Source of the DNA: Carposina sasakii
Taxonomy: Eukaryota > Arthropoda > Insecta > Lepidoptera > Carposinidae
Direction: 5' to 3'
Assembly: GCA_014607495.2 (NCBI GenBank)
Contig: CP053163.1
Location: 6,862,716-6,926,715 of the forward strand
DNA length: 64,000 nt
Shown: in pieces, positions 10,303 through 20,900 of the stretch
Position numbering within the stretch: position 1 is the first letter of the stretch
How the letters are laid out: the number at the start of each line of letters is the position of its first letter
Translations under genes and position numbers: made by a program
Notes under the pieces: model-generated
The model's input: the letters and a program-made list of their open reading frames with translations, nothing else
Told to the model about the DNA's origin: nothing
Databases searched by the model: none

Positions 10303-13300
10303 TTATGAAGAAAAAGGAGACACGTTAGAATTGGGAGTGGTTGGCAGCAAGTCCATCGTCTTGCACACCCAGCCGGCGATGTCTACCTTCTCTGCATCGG
10401 CGTTGCGAATCCAATCGTGGTTCTAAACACATTGCTATATTAATGCAATGCTCCGAAAATACACTTAGGCGCCATTCATTTATTACGTAAGACTATCTTC
10501 GCTAGTTTTCCCCCTCCACCCTCCATTATAAGAAAAAATAAGAATAAACCGACCCCTAACCGACCCAAAATCAAGACAAGACACACATGTAACACGCAAC
10601 GCGTTAACACGCGTGTGAGTACATATCATTCACATACATTTTATATGATCCATGACACACTGTTAACACCGTACGCGATAATACGCCCCATACATTCTCG
10701 GCGTGTTATCGCGTGGCGTGGTTAAATGTGTGTCTTGACTCTAAGGGTCTTATCATACTAGCGGTTTGCTAACGGCTGCGGGGCGGATCGTCCCCCTGAT
10801 TACGTAAAAGCAATAGCAAAGCCGAAGCAAAGCGATAGCGAAAATTGTACAATATTCGCCTTGAAAAATCAAAGTTTCTTTGAAATTCATTTTACTTAAT
10901 ACGAATTTGACAAGCAATCAGCGATTTTTGTACAAGTTTCGCTATCGCTTTGCTTTTGCTAGTTAGGTAATAAGGGGGCACGCAGCAAAAGCGTCGTGCA
11001 CACGCTGCGGCTGCGCCGCGAAGACGTCGCGGACGCGTGGCTGATTCATGGCGTTTTTTTTACTTTCCATGTTACGTATAACTAAATAACTCTGTATTAA
11101 TATCCGAATCTCCATCATGCCATCCCAATGATGCCATGGTAATTTATACGAGTACGTCCTCTCATATTCATATCTCTTTACGAACTGAAGTGAGGCGGGG
11201 TGACCGGCCCCCTGATTACGTAAAAGCAATAGCAAAGCCGAAGCCGCGCGATCGCGATAATTTAGTCTGCGCGCGCGCACAACGAGCGCTCGGCGTCCTC
11301 CCGCGCCCCGCACCTCGCCCAAGCACACGTATTGCTTTTACGTAATCAGGGGGCCGGACTGACGTTTGTACGAGACAGTACAAAAATCACAATTTTATTA
11401 TTATATTTTGATAGCTTGACGTAATAACGTGATTTATTGACCGCTAAACACAAATGCGAACTAGTTTTATTAAATGAAAACTCACTCAGACTGTCAGACA
11501 CCTTCTGGGGAGTCTTTATTTTGACGATATTCCTAAGAGGGTTTTGCAGAATGTTTTAGTATTCGTCTTAGACTATCGCAGTTCACAGCTGGACGTAGGC
11601 CTTCCCTTAGGGCACGCCACAAGGCCACTGCCATAGGGGGGTTTTTGCCCATAGTCACCACGCTGGGCAGGCGGGTTGGTGACCGCAGTCTGATTTTCGA
11701 ACTATGTTGTCGGCACGAGAGGCGCTGCTGCCCACCTCCCGGAAACCCTTAATCGCCTCGTACGATACCCACGGGCAGGCATGGGGTGGTACAAACTCTA
11801 CCCTGCCGGCATCACGCAAGCCGCGTAAGGTGTCCGGCTTAAAAGGCAAATGCAGAACAGAATAAATCTTCACTCACCATCAGAGTCTTCAAATCAGCTC
11901 GTTCGTCCGGGTTCTTCTGAAGGCATCTATCGACGAAATCCTTGAATTCGTCAGAGAAAATGCCGGCAGGTAACTTAGGAGGTGGCTCGTTTACTATGTA
12001 GTCTAGTAACTCGAATATCGCCATGGGTCGAGGGGAATTCGGGCCCTGGAAAATTGTTGGAATATCAAAATCTCTCAGGATTTCATTACATCATTTAGTT
12101 CCTTCACGTAAATCATTAATTCAATCAGTCATTTGATGAACGGCCCATATCGGCCATCTTGTGTTAGGTCAAAAATAGAATCCACTGCAAATACGTGTCT
12201 GCCTTTTACTCTGCTTGATCCTTTTTTCCAATCTATGATATAAAAATGAATCGCTAAATGGGTTGCTAAGCGCGAATCTCGAGAACAGCTGAAACGATTT
12301 CGCTAAATTGTTTTTTAGAATATTACGTACATACATACATAACCTCACGCCTATATCCCACAGGGGTAGGCAGAGACTACAGATCTCCATTTAGTACGTT
12401 CCAAACATACCTCTTTCGCCTCATCCACATTCATTAACATCTTCATACATGCTCTTGACTAGCCCTTTTTTTAGCACATCCCCAATTTGGCCTATGTAGG
12501 TTCGTCTAGGGCGACCTCTCCCAGCATTGCCATTCAATTCTGCTAATATATCTCTTTCGTTAATCGTCTTCCATCCATCCTTTCCACATGTCCAAACCAT
12601 CGAAGCATACCTTTCTCTATCCTTGTCACTACGTCCTCTTTCACACCGCATAATTCTCTTATCACACTATTTCTCACACTATCTCGCAAAGTCACGCCAC
12701 TTACACTTCGTAACGATCGCATCTCAACAGCATTTATTCTACTTTCATGCTTCTTTTCCCACACCCAAGATTCGCTGCCATACATCGTTTTTACTAACAT
12801 TTATTTTCATTCCTTTCTTTCGAAACGAATCATCCATAATTGTTACCATCTTTTGCAGCTCATACTCCGATGATGCAAGGATTACTTGGTCATCGGCGTA
12901 TAAGAGGCATTTGATTAGAAACTCACCCAATCGTAATCCACGTTCACTTTCTTTGAAATCATTCAGACAAGTATCCATGAACAGATTAAAGAGCCATGGC
13001 AAAGCTACACATCCCTGTGTGACTCCCTTTTGTATGTCAAACCAGTCAGTGTATACCCCGTTTACTCTGACACGTGCGCTGGAACTCTCATACAAGGATT
13101 TCAGCGCACGTATCAGACTGCTCTCTACTCCATACATGATAATGTTGACCACCGCTCATTCCTTCTCACTCTTTCATCATTGCCTTAGAGAACTCCCCTG
13201 AGTTCCTAAGTGTCGCCGCATATGGACCACCGGCCATAGCCACAAACGCCGCCACGAGAAATTATGTATGAAAAGTACAGGAAATACACCGGTGGCTGCG

Positions 13301-16300
13301 TTTTGTGGCTGTGGCCGGTGGCCCGTGTGCGGGAGCCCTTAGTCGACTCTTATGATATGCAAAAAAATAGATGCAGCTTATACATTCTAGTCAAGCCTAG
13401 AACAGCACACTCTGAACTATCTATCTATATCATTAAAAAAAACTTGAAATCATTTGTCTTGCTATAACTCAAAAAAGATGTCAACGATTTTTAATAAATT
13501 TTAGTCCAGTCCTCGAAAGGTTTAAAGTGCTGAAATCCTGTTTTCAGCAAGTGAAACTGACGGCCAACTAAAAACAAGTCAATGAAATTAGGCGTTACAA
13601 TTCGGAAGTTCAAACATTCACTGCGAAAACAAGCACTTGCACTACCTAAAATCGCCACGAGAAACCAGATAGGTAGTGCAAGTGCTTGTTTTCGCAGTTA
13701 GGAGTTATCAGATCCGAGGGTTAGTGGAGGGTGTAGGGCCCGGTGGTGGGCGCACCCATAGTGAATAAAAACAAGTAACAAATAAAAACTAACCTGCCCC
13801 GGCGAGTGGTCCTCATTCTGGCCGCCGAATATCGAGGCTAATGTCTTCGCGTCGGGGGGCGGGATCGGGTACATGCCTATCGCCATCTCTACAAGCGACA
13901 GGCCCAGAGACCAGATGTCCGACTGTACGGAGTAGTGGGTGCCTTGGAGACGCTCAGGCTGCAATGGAGAGTATCGTTTTTCGGAAGCATTTATGTAGGT
14001 ATTTCAGTGGCAAGCTCTTAGCCCAAGCACACACTGGCGGCCAAGCAGCAGTGGACTAAAACGGTAATGAAGTGAGCAATAACCGCAAAATGGTTATATA
14101 TTGTACACTACAAACTATGTGATAATTATAGGTGTTTGATTGTAAGTCATGTTTCTTTACCTATTTATGTACTTATTTATATACACATTGTACCCATATA
14201 CTAAGACCTTTATTAGTGTGAGACTAGATTATTATTTTGTAAAGGGAGTGAATATTTACTTATTCCTTGCTAACATTGCCTGAGCAAACAGTGCCATTAT
14301 AAACTATAACTTCAAAAATCATATACTTACAGACATATAACTCCTAGTGCCTACAAAGGAGTTAGCCATAGAGTCAATCAACTGACCCGAAACACCAAAA
14401 TCACAGATTTTGATCTCCCCATTGCTATTGACCAGAATGTTTGATGGTTTCACATCGCGATGCATTATCGCGTGCTTGTCGCGCAGGTAACTAAGTCCTT
14501 TTAGCACTGCTGATGTTATTGTTCCTGGAATGGGATTGAAATTAACAGTCAAGAGTTAATTGGCATCCAAATATGCCTTTTGCATTATTAGGAACAGGAA
14601 ATATACACACTATGCACAATATTTAGAAACAATATTCAATTTAATCCAGTGGTTCCCAAAGTGGTCGAGGTGGACCCCCAGGAGTCCATAGGAGACTCGA
14701 TAGGGGTCTATGTTAGGGTGAAAAAATGGGGGTTCACAATTAATTTGTATGTCGTGTAGGCCTGTAGGGGGTCCACCAGAACCAGTTAACTTTTGAAAGG
14801 GGTCTATGAGAAAAAAATTTGGGAACCCCCACCCTCTGATTACGTAACTTGCAATAGCAAAGCCGAAGTCGCGCGATCGCGATAATTGAGAATGTGTGTG
14901 CGCGCGGAGGTGCGGGGCGCGGGAGGACACCGAGCGCTCGTTGCGCAACGCACACATCCGATATTTTCGCGATTTTGACCACAATGTTACCAGGTTACCT
15001 TTTTATGAGTATTTATCTAAACAGAATATGAACCATGGCCAAGCATGTCAAATGATTTGCTTGACAACATAATGATATCAGATAAAAGCAAATATGTACT
15101 TCCATGTATACGTCCAAGAGTGTACCATGGAATTTAGGGGCAATCTCACAAGGAATGCTAGCAAGTTGTAACTGATCATGTACATCTGGCCCTGCTATGC
15201 TAAATATACCTGTGGGACCATCTTGATAATTCTGCACTTACTAACCCATTATAGGAACAGAGCTGTGGGTATATGTATATGGGTTCTAAAAATCATTAGC
15301 CTTGTTATATGTTGAACACCCTCATACACTCTCATGGAAGCTCACCTAAAATAGACTCAGGGATTCTGCCAGCCTTCTTCAAAATAAGGTCCAAAGATCC
15401 ACCATCCATGTACTCCATACAGATTGAAATCTCTCCATCACTGTAAAATGCTCCGTAGAATCCCACTATATGAGCAAAGTTACACTCATGAAGTACTTTC
15501 AGTTCCCTTATGATCTGCTTCTTGATGGCAGGCTTGACTTCTAGATGGATGAGCTTCCGCGCCATAATAAGGCCTGTGGACTTGTGCCGGACCTTCATTA
15601 CCACCCCACCATTGCCTTGACCTGGTAATTAAGTACAAATGCTTCATTTATGTCACCAAAGACATTAACATTAGTCACACATTGTTTATAAGATCAATAA
15701 ATAAATAAATTGTATTAACACATTCACTGCTGGCTGATTTGCTTAGCAAGTGCCAGAACACAAGCTCTAGAAAAACAAGGAAATTTGTAGTCAGTGGCTG
15801 TGAATATGTTAATCTTCAACAGTTACCTAGTAATATTAATAAGTGTAGGTATGTATTATGATAAAATTTTGTTTTATACAAACACAGTCTAAAGTAGGTA
15901 CCTAATTCTCCTAACTTTTCAAAATCATCATCACTCAGTTCTCCTATCTTCTCTTTCTGGCACAGGAACACCTCAATCCTCCGCCTCTGTGTGTCATCCA
16001 TCTCAATCTGTTCCAGTCTCTCGGTAAGGGCTTCAATACTGCTTTTGGATTTCCCAGCTAAACCCTGTCTCCTGAAGAGATAAATAATTTATTTGGAATT
16101 GAAAAGATATGTAAGTCATCTATAGTGTTATTAGTTAGGTAATAAGATGTTGCGTTTTATTACATTATAGGGCTGCAATAGGATTGCCTGGTTTATTAAG
16201 TACTTAGATGTGGTGTAAGTGAACTGGTTAACATATTACCTATATTTTTCATAATTTGACGCATTTTAAAAAATTATAGCAAATTTGTAGCTAGCTGAGT

Positions 16301-16498
16301 ATTAACTTTAAACTCATGTTTTCCGCACCCTAAAACATACAGGTGCCCAATAAATATACGCATTAATTTGAAGATTACTCACTCGGTAGCCGTTGCAGAC
16401 TTTAGCTGGGGTGTCATATTAGGTGTGATAGCCGGGCCAGTGTCTATTGACCCCGGTGGCAGGGTCAGGTTCAATTTATTCTTCGACATCTTACTCAT
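10303..16498 (-). CDS. Dsor1: MAP kinase kinase MEK (MAP2K1/2, Drosophila Dsor1 type)
   Basis: A dual-specificity kinase that phosphorylates ERK in the Ras-Raf-MEK-ERK cascade. Seven coding exons join in phase: 16498-16383, 16071-15902, 15621-15346, 14524-14331, 13958-13794, 12045-11878 and 10422-10303. All introns are GT-AG and the total is 402 aa, close to the family's roughly 390-405. Visible parts are a basic-hydrophobic N-terminal docking site (KNKLNLTL), the glycine loop GQGNGG, the ATP lysine in MARKLI, the catalytic loop [16 protein letters not shown], the activation segment [10 protein letters not shown] with the two serines that Raf targets, [11 protein letters not shown] across an exon joint, and the proline-rich insert MYPIPPPD. 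The C-terminus is [20 protein letters not shown]. The start is the first ATG of the exon (MSKMSKN). The introns hold a LINE, a PLE fragment and four MITE/SINE insertions. The gene appears intact. Confidence 0.95.
10424..10790. other. MEK intron 6, unique part
   Basis: This intronic stretch contains alternating CACGCGTTAACACGCG-type sequence at 10585-10725 and no exon. Confidence 0.4.
10791..10977. mobile_element. MITE with CCCCCTGATTACGTAAAAGCAA termini (copy 1)
   Basis: The left end is CCCCCTGATTACGTAAAAGC and the right end is a weaker inverted copy. The subterminal GCTATCGCTTTGC is also inverted. The element sits in MEK intron 6. Other copies are at 11207, 14832, 17095, 20150 and 59380. 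Confidence 0.65.
11207..11357. mobile_element. MITE with CCCCCTGATTACGTAAAAGCAA termini (copy 2, best preserved)
   Basis: Inverted ends of about 23 nt (GGCCCCCTGATTACGTAAAA) flank a GC-rich core with GCGCGATCGCGATAAT and GCGCTCGGCGTCCTCCCGCG. CCGG stands on both outer sides and may be the target duplication. It lies in MEK intron 6. Confidence 0.75.
11572..11862 (-). mobile_element. SINE-like element with RTE-type tail
   Basis: The minus strand matches 53690-54035. Shared blocks are TTAAGGGTTTCCGGGAGGTG, GACAACATAGT, CACCAACCCGCCTG and CGTCCAGC. It ends only about 15 nt downstream of the donor site of MEK exon 6, so it inserted next to a coding exon without touching it. Confidence 0.65.
12330..13165 (-). 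mobile_element. LINE reverse transcriptase fragment with internal deletion
   Basis: The minus strand encodes RT pieces such as [20 protein letters not shown] and [14 protein letters not shown], so the YADD catalytic motif is present. After a deletion it continues with [32 protein letters not shown] and RGRPRRTY. Frames shift between the pieces. A conserved 3' end near 12340-12390 (CACGCCTATATCCC, GGGGTAGGCAGAG) recurs at 59815-59865. It is truncated at the 5' end and lies in MEK intron 5. It is an APE-type LINE whose clade I cannot fix. Confidence 0.8.
13224..13323. repeat. Imperfect GC-rich inverted repeat
   Basis: GGACCACCGGCCATAGCC...ACAAACGCCGCC pairs with GTGGCTGCGTTTTGTGGC...GGCCGGTGGCC across a loop of about 40 nt. 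It is MITE-like, beside the 5' end of the LINE fragment. Confidence 0.6.
13590..13745. mobile_element. Rearranged Penelope-like terminal repeat with perfect foldback
   Basis: The left part (ATTCGGAAGTTCAAA) matches the PLE repeat in one orientation. The right part (GGAGGGTGTAGGGCCCGGTG) matches it in the other. Between them are 28-nt perfect inverted arms (13621-13648 and 13670-13697) with a 21-nt loop. It lies in MEK intron 5. Confidence 0.7.
14832..14985. mobile_element. MITE with CTGATTACGTAA terminus (copy 3)
   Basis: The left end CTGATTACGTAACTTGCAAT leads into the same GCGCGATCGCGATAAT core and GGTGCGGGGCGCGGGAGGAC block as copy 2. The right terminus is degraded. It lies in MEK intron 3. 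Confidence 0.6.
15717..15813. repeat. Small degenerate terminal-inverted-repeat element
   Basis: TTAACACATTCACTGCTGGC at the left pairs imperfectly with GTCAGTGGCTGTGAATATG at the right. A related end, TTAACACATTCAGTGCCGGC, is at about 36608. It lies in MEK intron 2. Confidence 0.45.
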
Positions 16499-16899
16499 TT
16501 TCGATGCTTTTGTCACGGCATCTATGGACAGTCGAAAATCTCTCTGCTCAGAACTATACTAAGAATCCACAACAAATAGTAAATGAAATGGATACTCAAA
16601 CTTTGTGAAATATAGGCTTTTATTTAATATTTTTGAAGTCGTTCGTAGGTAGGTAATCGCAAAAATCAATCGCGAGGAGAATCGAGATTTTTTTGTAAAA
16701 TTCATAGTGTTGGGCGTACTTGCACCTGTCGATAGATTATTTTAACGTCAATATCACCTGTTTATCGATAAAACATTCAAACTAACATAGATGCTATAAT
16801 TATACTTTTAGTTATTTTGCGCTAATAAGCAAATCTTCAACGTATTTTACATAGAAGTTTGATTTTATCACAGCTTAAAGGTAGTAGAGATCTGAGTAT

Positions 16900-17037
16900 T
16901 TGATATAAATTTCAGCTTGATACCTCCACGCGTTCGTGAGAAAAATGGTCTTGATAGACAGACGGACGAACAGACGGACAACAAAGTGATCCTATAAGGG
17001 TTCCGTTTTTACCTTTTGAGGTACGGAACCCTAAAAA
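16900..17037 (+). repeat. Dispersed LINE-like 3' tail ending in CGGAACCCTAAAAA
   Basis: The block holds GACAGACGGACGAACAGACGG and ends GGGTTCCGTTTTTACCTTTTG then AGGTACGGAACCCTAAAAA. This tail is widespread in insect genomes as the 3' end of LINE-derived repeats. It lies upstream of the MEK start. Confidence 0.5.
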
Positions 17038-17094
17038 TATCAAAAGAAAAGATGTTTACAAGTTGCAATTGGAAAGATTTTTTTCCGAAATCGC

Positions 17095-17161
17095 GCATCT
17101 TCGGGGCTATCACCGCGTGAATTTTGCTGATCCCTAATTTTACGTAATCAGGGGGCCGCTC
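17095..17161. mobile_element. MITE end fragment (CCCCCTGATTACG family, copy 4)
   Basis: A single inverted end, TTTTACGTAATCAGGGGGCC, sits at the right side. The rest of the copy is lost or diverged. Confidence 0.5.
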
Positions 17162-17982
17162 GCTTGTTGATCCAAGGCCTCCGGACTCTAAATCCGGCCC
17201 TGTTCCACATAATACCCCAAACAAGTTTGGTAACCACACTTTATCGATATATTTTTGGGACATCACTATTTTGTTATTTTTTTCATCTCATGAATGTGAG
17301 CAAAGGAAGCTCTAGTTCCCTACAGCCTTCAATGACGTAAATTGTGACAGCCAAACTTGTTTCTTCTATGATCCATTTTCTTTATACAGATGTGTACATT
17401 TTTACCTAGTATGACGAATGATGGCCATTGCTGCTATTTAAATTGGAATAACTATACCTACACCCCGTCAGTATATCCTGTCCTAACCATCATGATGCTT
17501 CGGGTTGAATACAAATCTACAAAACAAAACATTAGGGAAACCCTTTATCTGTGGGGAAATCGATAGCTCTATAGCTTTTGTTGTACATATTGTGTACAGG
17601 CTATGCTTATTACCCGACTGCGCCAGTAGGGTTATGTTTTTCGAGTGTATGGTTTAAGTAAAATAAAAAAAATCTTTTCTATTCTAATAAAATAACAGAA
17701 AAGGTTAAATATTTTTAATTAATTTAGTGCATACCTTATGTACTAGGGGGCTATTTACATGAAAACATTCTTATCCTAAAATAGGAAATAATAACTGATA
17801 CTGAAGTTGGTCACAAAATATTTATAATAGTATTATGTATGTACTGAACTAAGCATACCGTTAAGCAGAATCTATCTGCACCAACAAACATCATTCATGC
17901 ATTATCTATTTTGTTCTCAAAATATAAAATAAACATATTTAAATTAGCCAACATTAAAATCATATTAACTCATTTAGATTTA
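17162..17982. other. Intergenic DNA between MEK promoter side and CAF-1 3' side
   Basis: There is no exon here. A TTTAAT (minus-strand ATTAAA) near 17715 is the nearest possible polyadenylation signal for the CAF-1 gene. That is only a weak suggestion. Confidence 0.35.
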
Positions 17983-20900
17983 TCAGGTTGAAGTATTAAG
18001 TTTTTTCAAAAACAAATTGATGCCAGGTTGATTTTTCTTGGGCTCATCTTTTTTCTTAGTGTCTTTAGGTTTTTTTGTTTCCTTATTTTCGGGTTTAGGT
18101 TTTTTCTTCTTCTCTGCTTTAGGGCTGTTTTCGTCACCTTCTGTGATAATTTTCCTCTTCTTCTTCTTTGACTCCTCATCAGCTTCCTTTGCAGGTTGAA
18201 GTAATGGCGTCAGATCGTTTGAAATTATTGAGAATTTTCCAAAATAGTCCCACAAAGCATCTATGCAATTTTCGGGTTTCTCATTATCTTTACCAGCCCA
18301 TAGAATACCATAGACTCGAGGTTTTAGCTTTTCAGTTGGCTTCTTAAGTTCCAACTCGAATTCGTCTTCCAAATGTTTGAGTCTAGCTTTTTGGGCGTCT
18401 GGAGTCAGTGATAACACGTCATCGTCATCCATAGTAGCTTCCTGAAATATCAAAACAAAGTTATCAGAATCCTACAAATTAAATTAATTTAAAGTGTTTG
18501 CGAGAGCTTGTACATCAGAATAACACATCTATATCAATCAGTATTTAAGTATAAAGTACTCTATCCTGAATTTTAATAATATAGATTCTAAATTACATTA
18601 TAAATATCTGATATCACACAAAGCAATGTCACAAAGTACTAAAAAAATCAAATAATTACAATTATACTTGGATCTAATAATTCCATTAATACATTTATAT
18701 GTTATGTCAAAATATTATTTGCGGTTCTTATATTTGAAGTATTCGTCAACGGAATAGAAGCATTCCTGAGTTAGCCATTTCTTAAGCCTAATTTTAAAAA
18801 TTGTATAAGGTAGATTTTTAATGTCATCTGATAATTTATTATATATTTCTATTTTACAATGTAGTTTTCATGATTGGTAGTTTTAGCTTATCTGGAAATC
18901 TACTGTTAAATGTACATTCATCTCTTACCCTATTAAATAGATTCGGATAAATTCTAACAAAATTACACATCTCGTATATATATACATAGACAAGGGACCG
19001 TCAGCAAATTCATTTTTTTAAACAATGGCCTACATGATGTAAGATTGTCAACATCATTTATTGCACAGATACATTTTTTTGTGCTATAGATTCCTAGTTA
19101 ATTTGGTAGGAATTGCCCCATAAAAGAATGCCGTATCTAAGCGCAGAGCACACATATACACACCATGGTACGCCTGTAAAGCCGTTTTCTGGTTTGATAT
19201 TTTTGTCAGTCGCCACAAGGCATATGAAAAAGGGTTTATCTTTTTTCAAAACTTGTTTATGTGATTGGTCGATTGACATTGATCATCAAGCACTATGCCC
19301 AGAAACGTCATTTCAGTAGACTCTGTTATCAACTGATTATTATAATTTAGATATATATTTTTTTTCTTTCCATTTTTATTTATAAATTGCATATATTTAG
19401 TTTTATTAATATTCACTTTAAGGTTGTTACTGTTTAGCCACGTTATTATATTTGCTATCGTTTTATTAACTTCATTGTTATAAGTATTCATGTTTTTACA
19501 TGGTATTACAACAGACACGCCATCAGCATAGAGTGTGCAATCATAATTAGTAACTTCTGGAAGATATATATAGTTCATTTTAACGCCAATGAGGAATAAG
19601 TGCTCATGCTGGAACCCAAATACTGTTGTACGAATTGCAAAAACGTCCCGTAAAAGTGATGCTAATATGTAAATAATATTACGAACACCAAAAATTCAAA
19701 CAACCATTTTTATTTAATTGTATTGTAATATGGCACTGTAAAATTAACTATTTCATTATTTTAATAAATACATAAAATACCAATCTGTATTTTTAAAATA
19801 TCAATACGAACAGCATTAGCCCGACCATGGTAACACTTGTGCAGAATGACAAACTAGTCTCTCAAATTATGGTTTTGAGTATAGAAGGTAATATCCTCAC
19901 CTCATCACTCAGATATCCATGTGGAACAAAGACTTCATTGTCGAGCTCGTACTCATCGTTTTCGCCATCAGAGCTGCCAGCCACACTCCCGCCGATACTC
20001 TCGCCTTCTGCTTCATCCTCCCAATCCTCGTCACTGTCCACCTCATAGTCTAGTTGTTTCTGTAAGAGTAATTATTTCGAGTAAAAATTAAAGGAACCTA
20101 GTATAGTAAAAGTGTTGACCAGATCAATGACGACCAATTGGTGTAGTTGGTAGTACTCGTTGCTCCGGCGCTCCGGCGTCCTCCCGCGCCCCGCACCTCG
20201 CCCCGCGCACACTCTCAATTATCGCGATCGCGCGGCTTCGGCTTTGCTATTGCTTTTACGTAATCAGGGGGCCTGCTCGCTGCGCCATAGGTCCTGGGTT
20301 TGAATCCCGGTAGGTGCAAATATTGATATGATTAATATTGATGTTTCTTTCTGAGTCATGAATGTGTCTTTCTATACTTATCTACGTTGCTTAGTACCCA
20401 CGACACAAGACCTTAGGGATCTTAGTGTGGGACTAGGTCAATGTGTTGTGAAGTGTGCGAATATTTATTCTATTTAATGGATCAATCGTCGATCAACAGT
20501 AAATAGTAATCAACGTCTATGGATCTATCAGACCAATTGACTGATGTATTAACATTCATTGGAACTTAAAAAGAAATCAGTTGTATACCAGTTGAAGTGT
20601 GATGAATGTGATGCTTGTTACATTGGACAAACTGGTTGCAATTTTAATGTTCGATACAAGGAACATATATCAGCTTTCAGTAATCCTAATAAATCCAACT
20701 TTGCCGAACATTGGAGTAAATGCGGGCCACTCCCTGGCAGATAATAATGAGTTAAAGGTTCTACATGTTGCAGATAAAGGTATACGTCTGTCTATTTTAG
20801 AAAAACTAGAAATTATAAAAACAAAATTTTCAGGCATTAATTTGGTAAATAATCAAATAGATTTTATAAACACGAGCCCCGTTTTGGCTGCAATCTGTCA

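Noticed and set aside
12527..13201. 224-residue plus-strand frame
   Set aside because: Antisense to a LINE reverse transcriptase with a visible YADD motif; a shadow.
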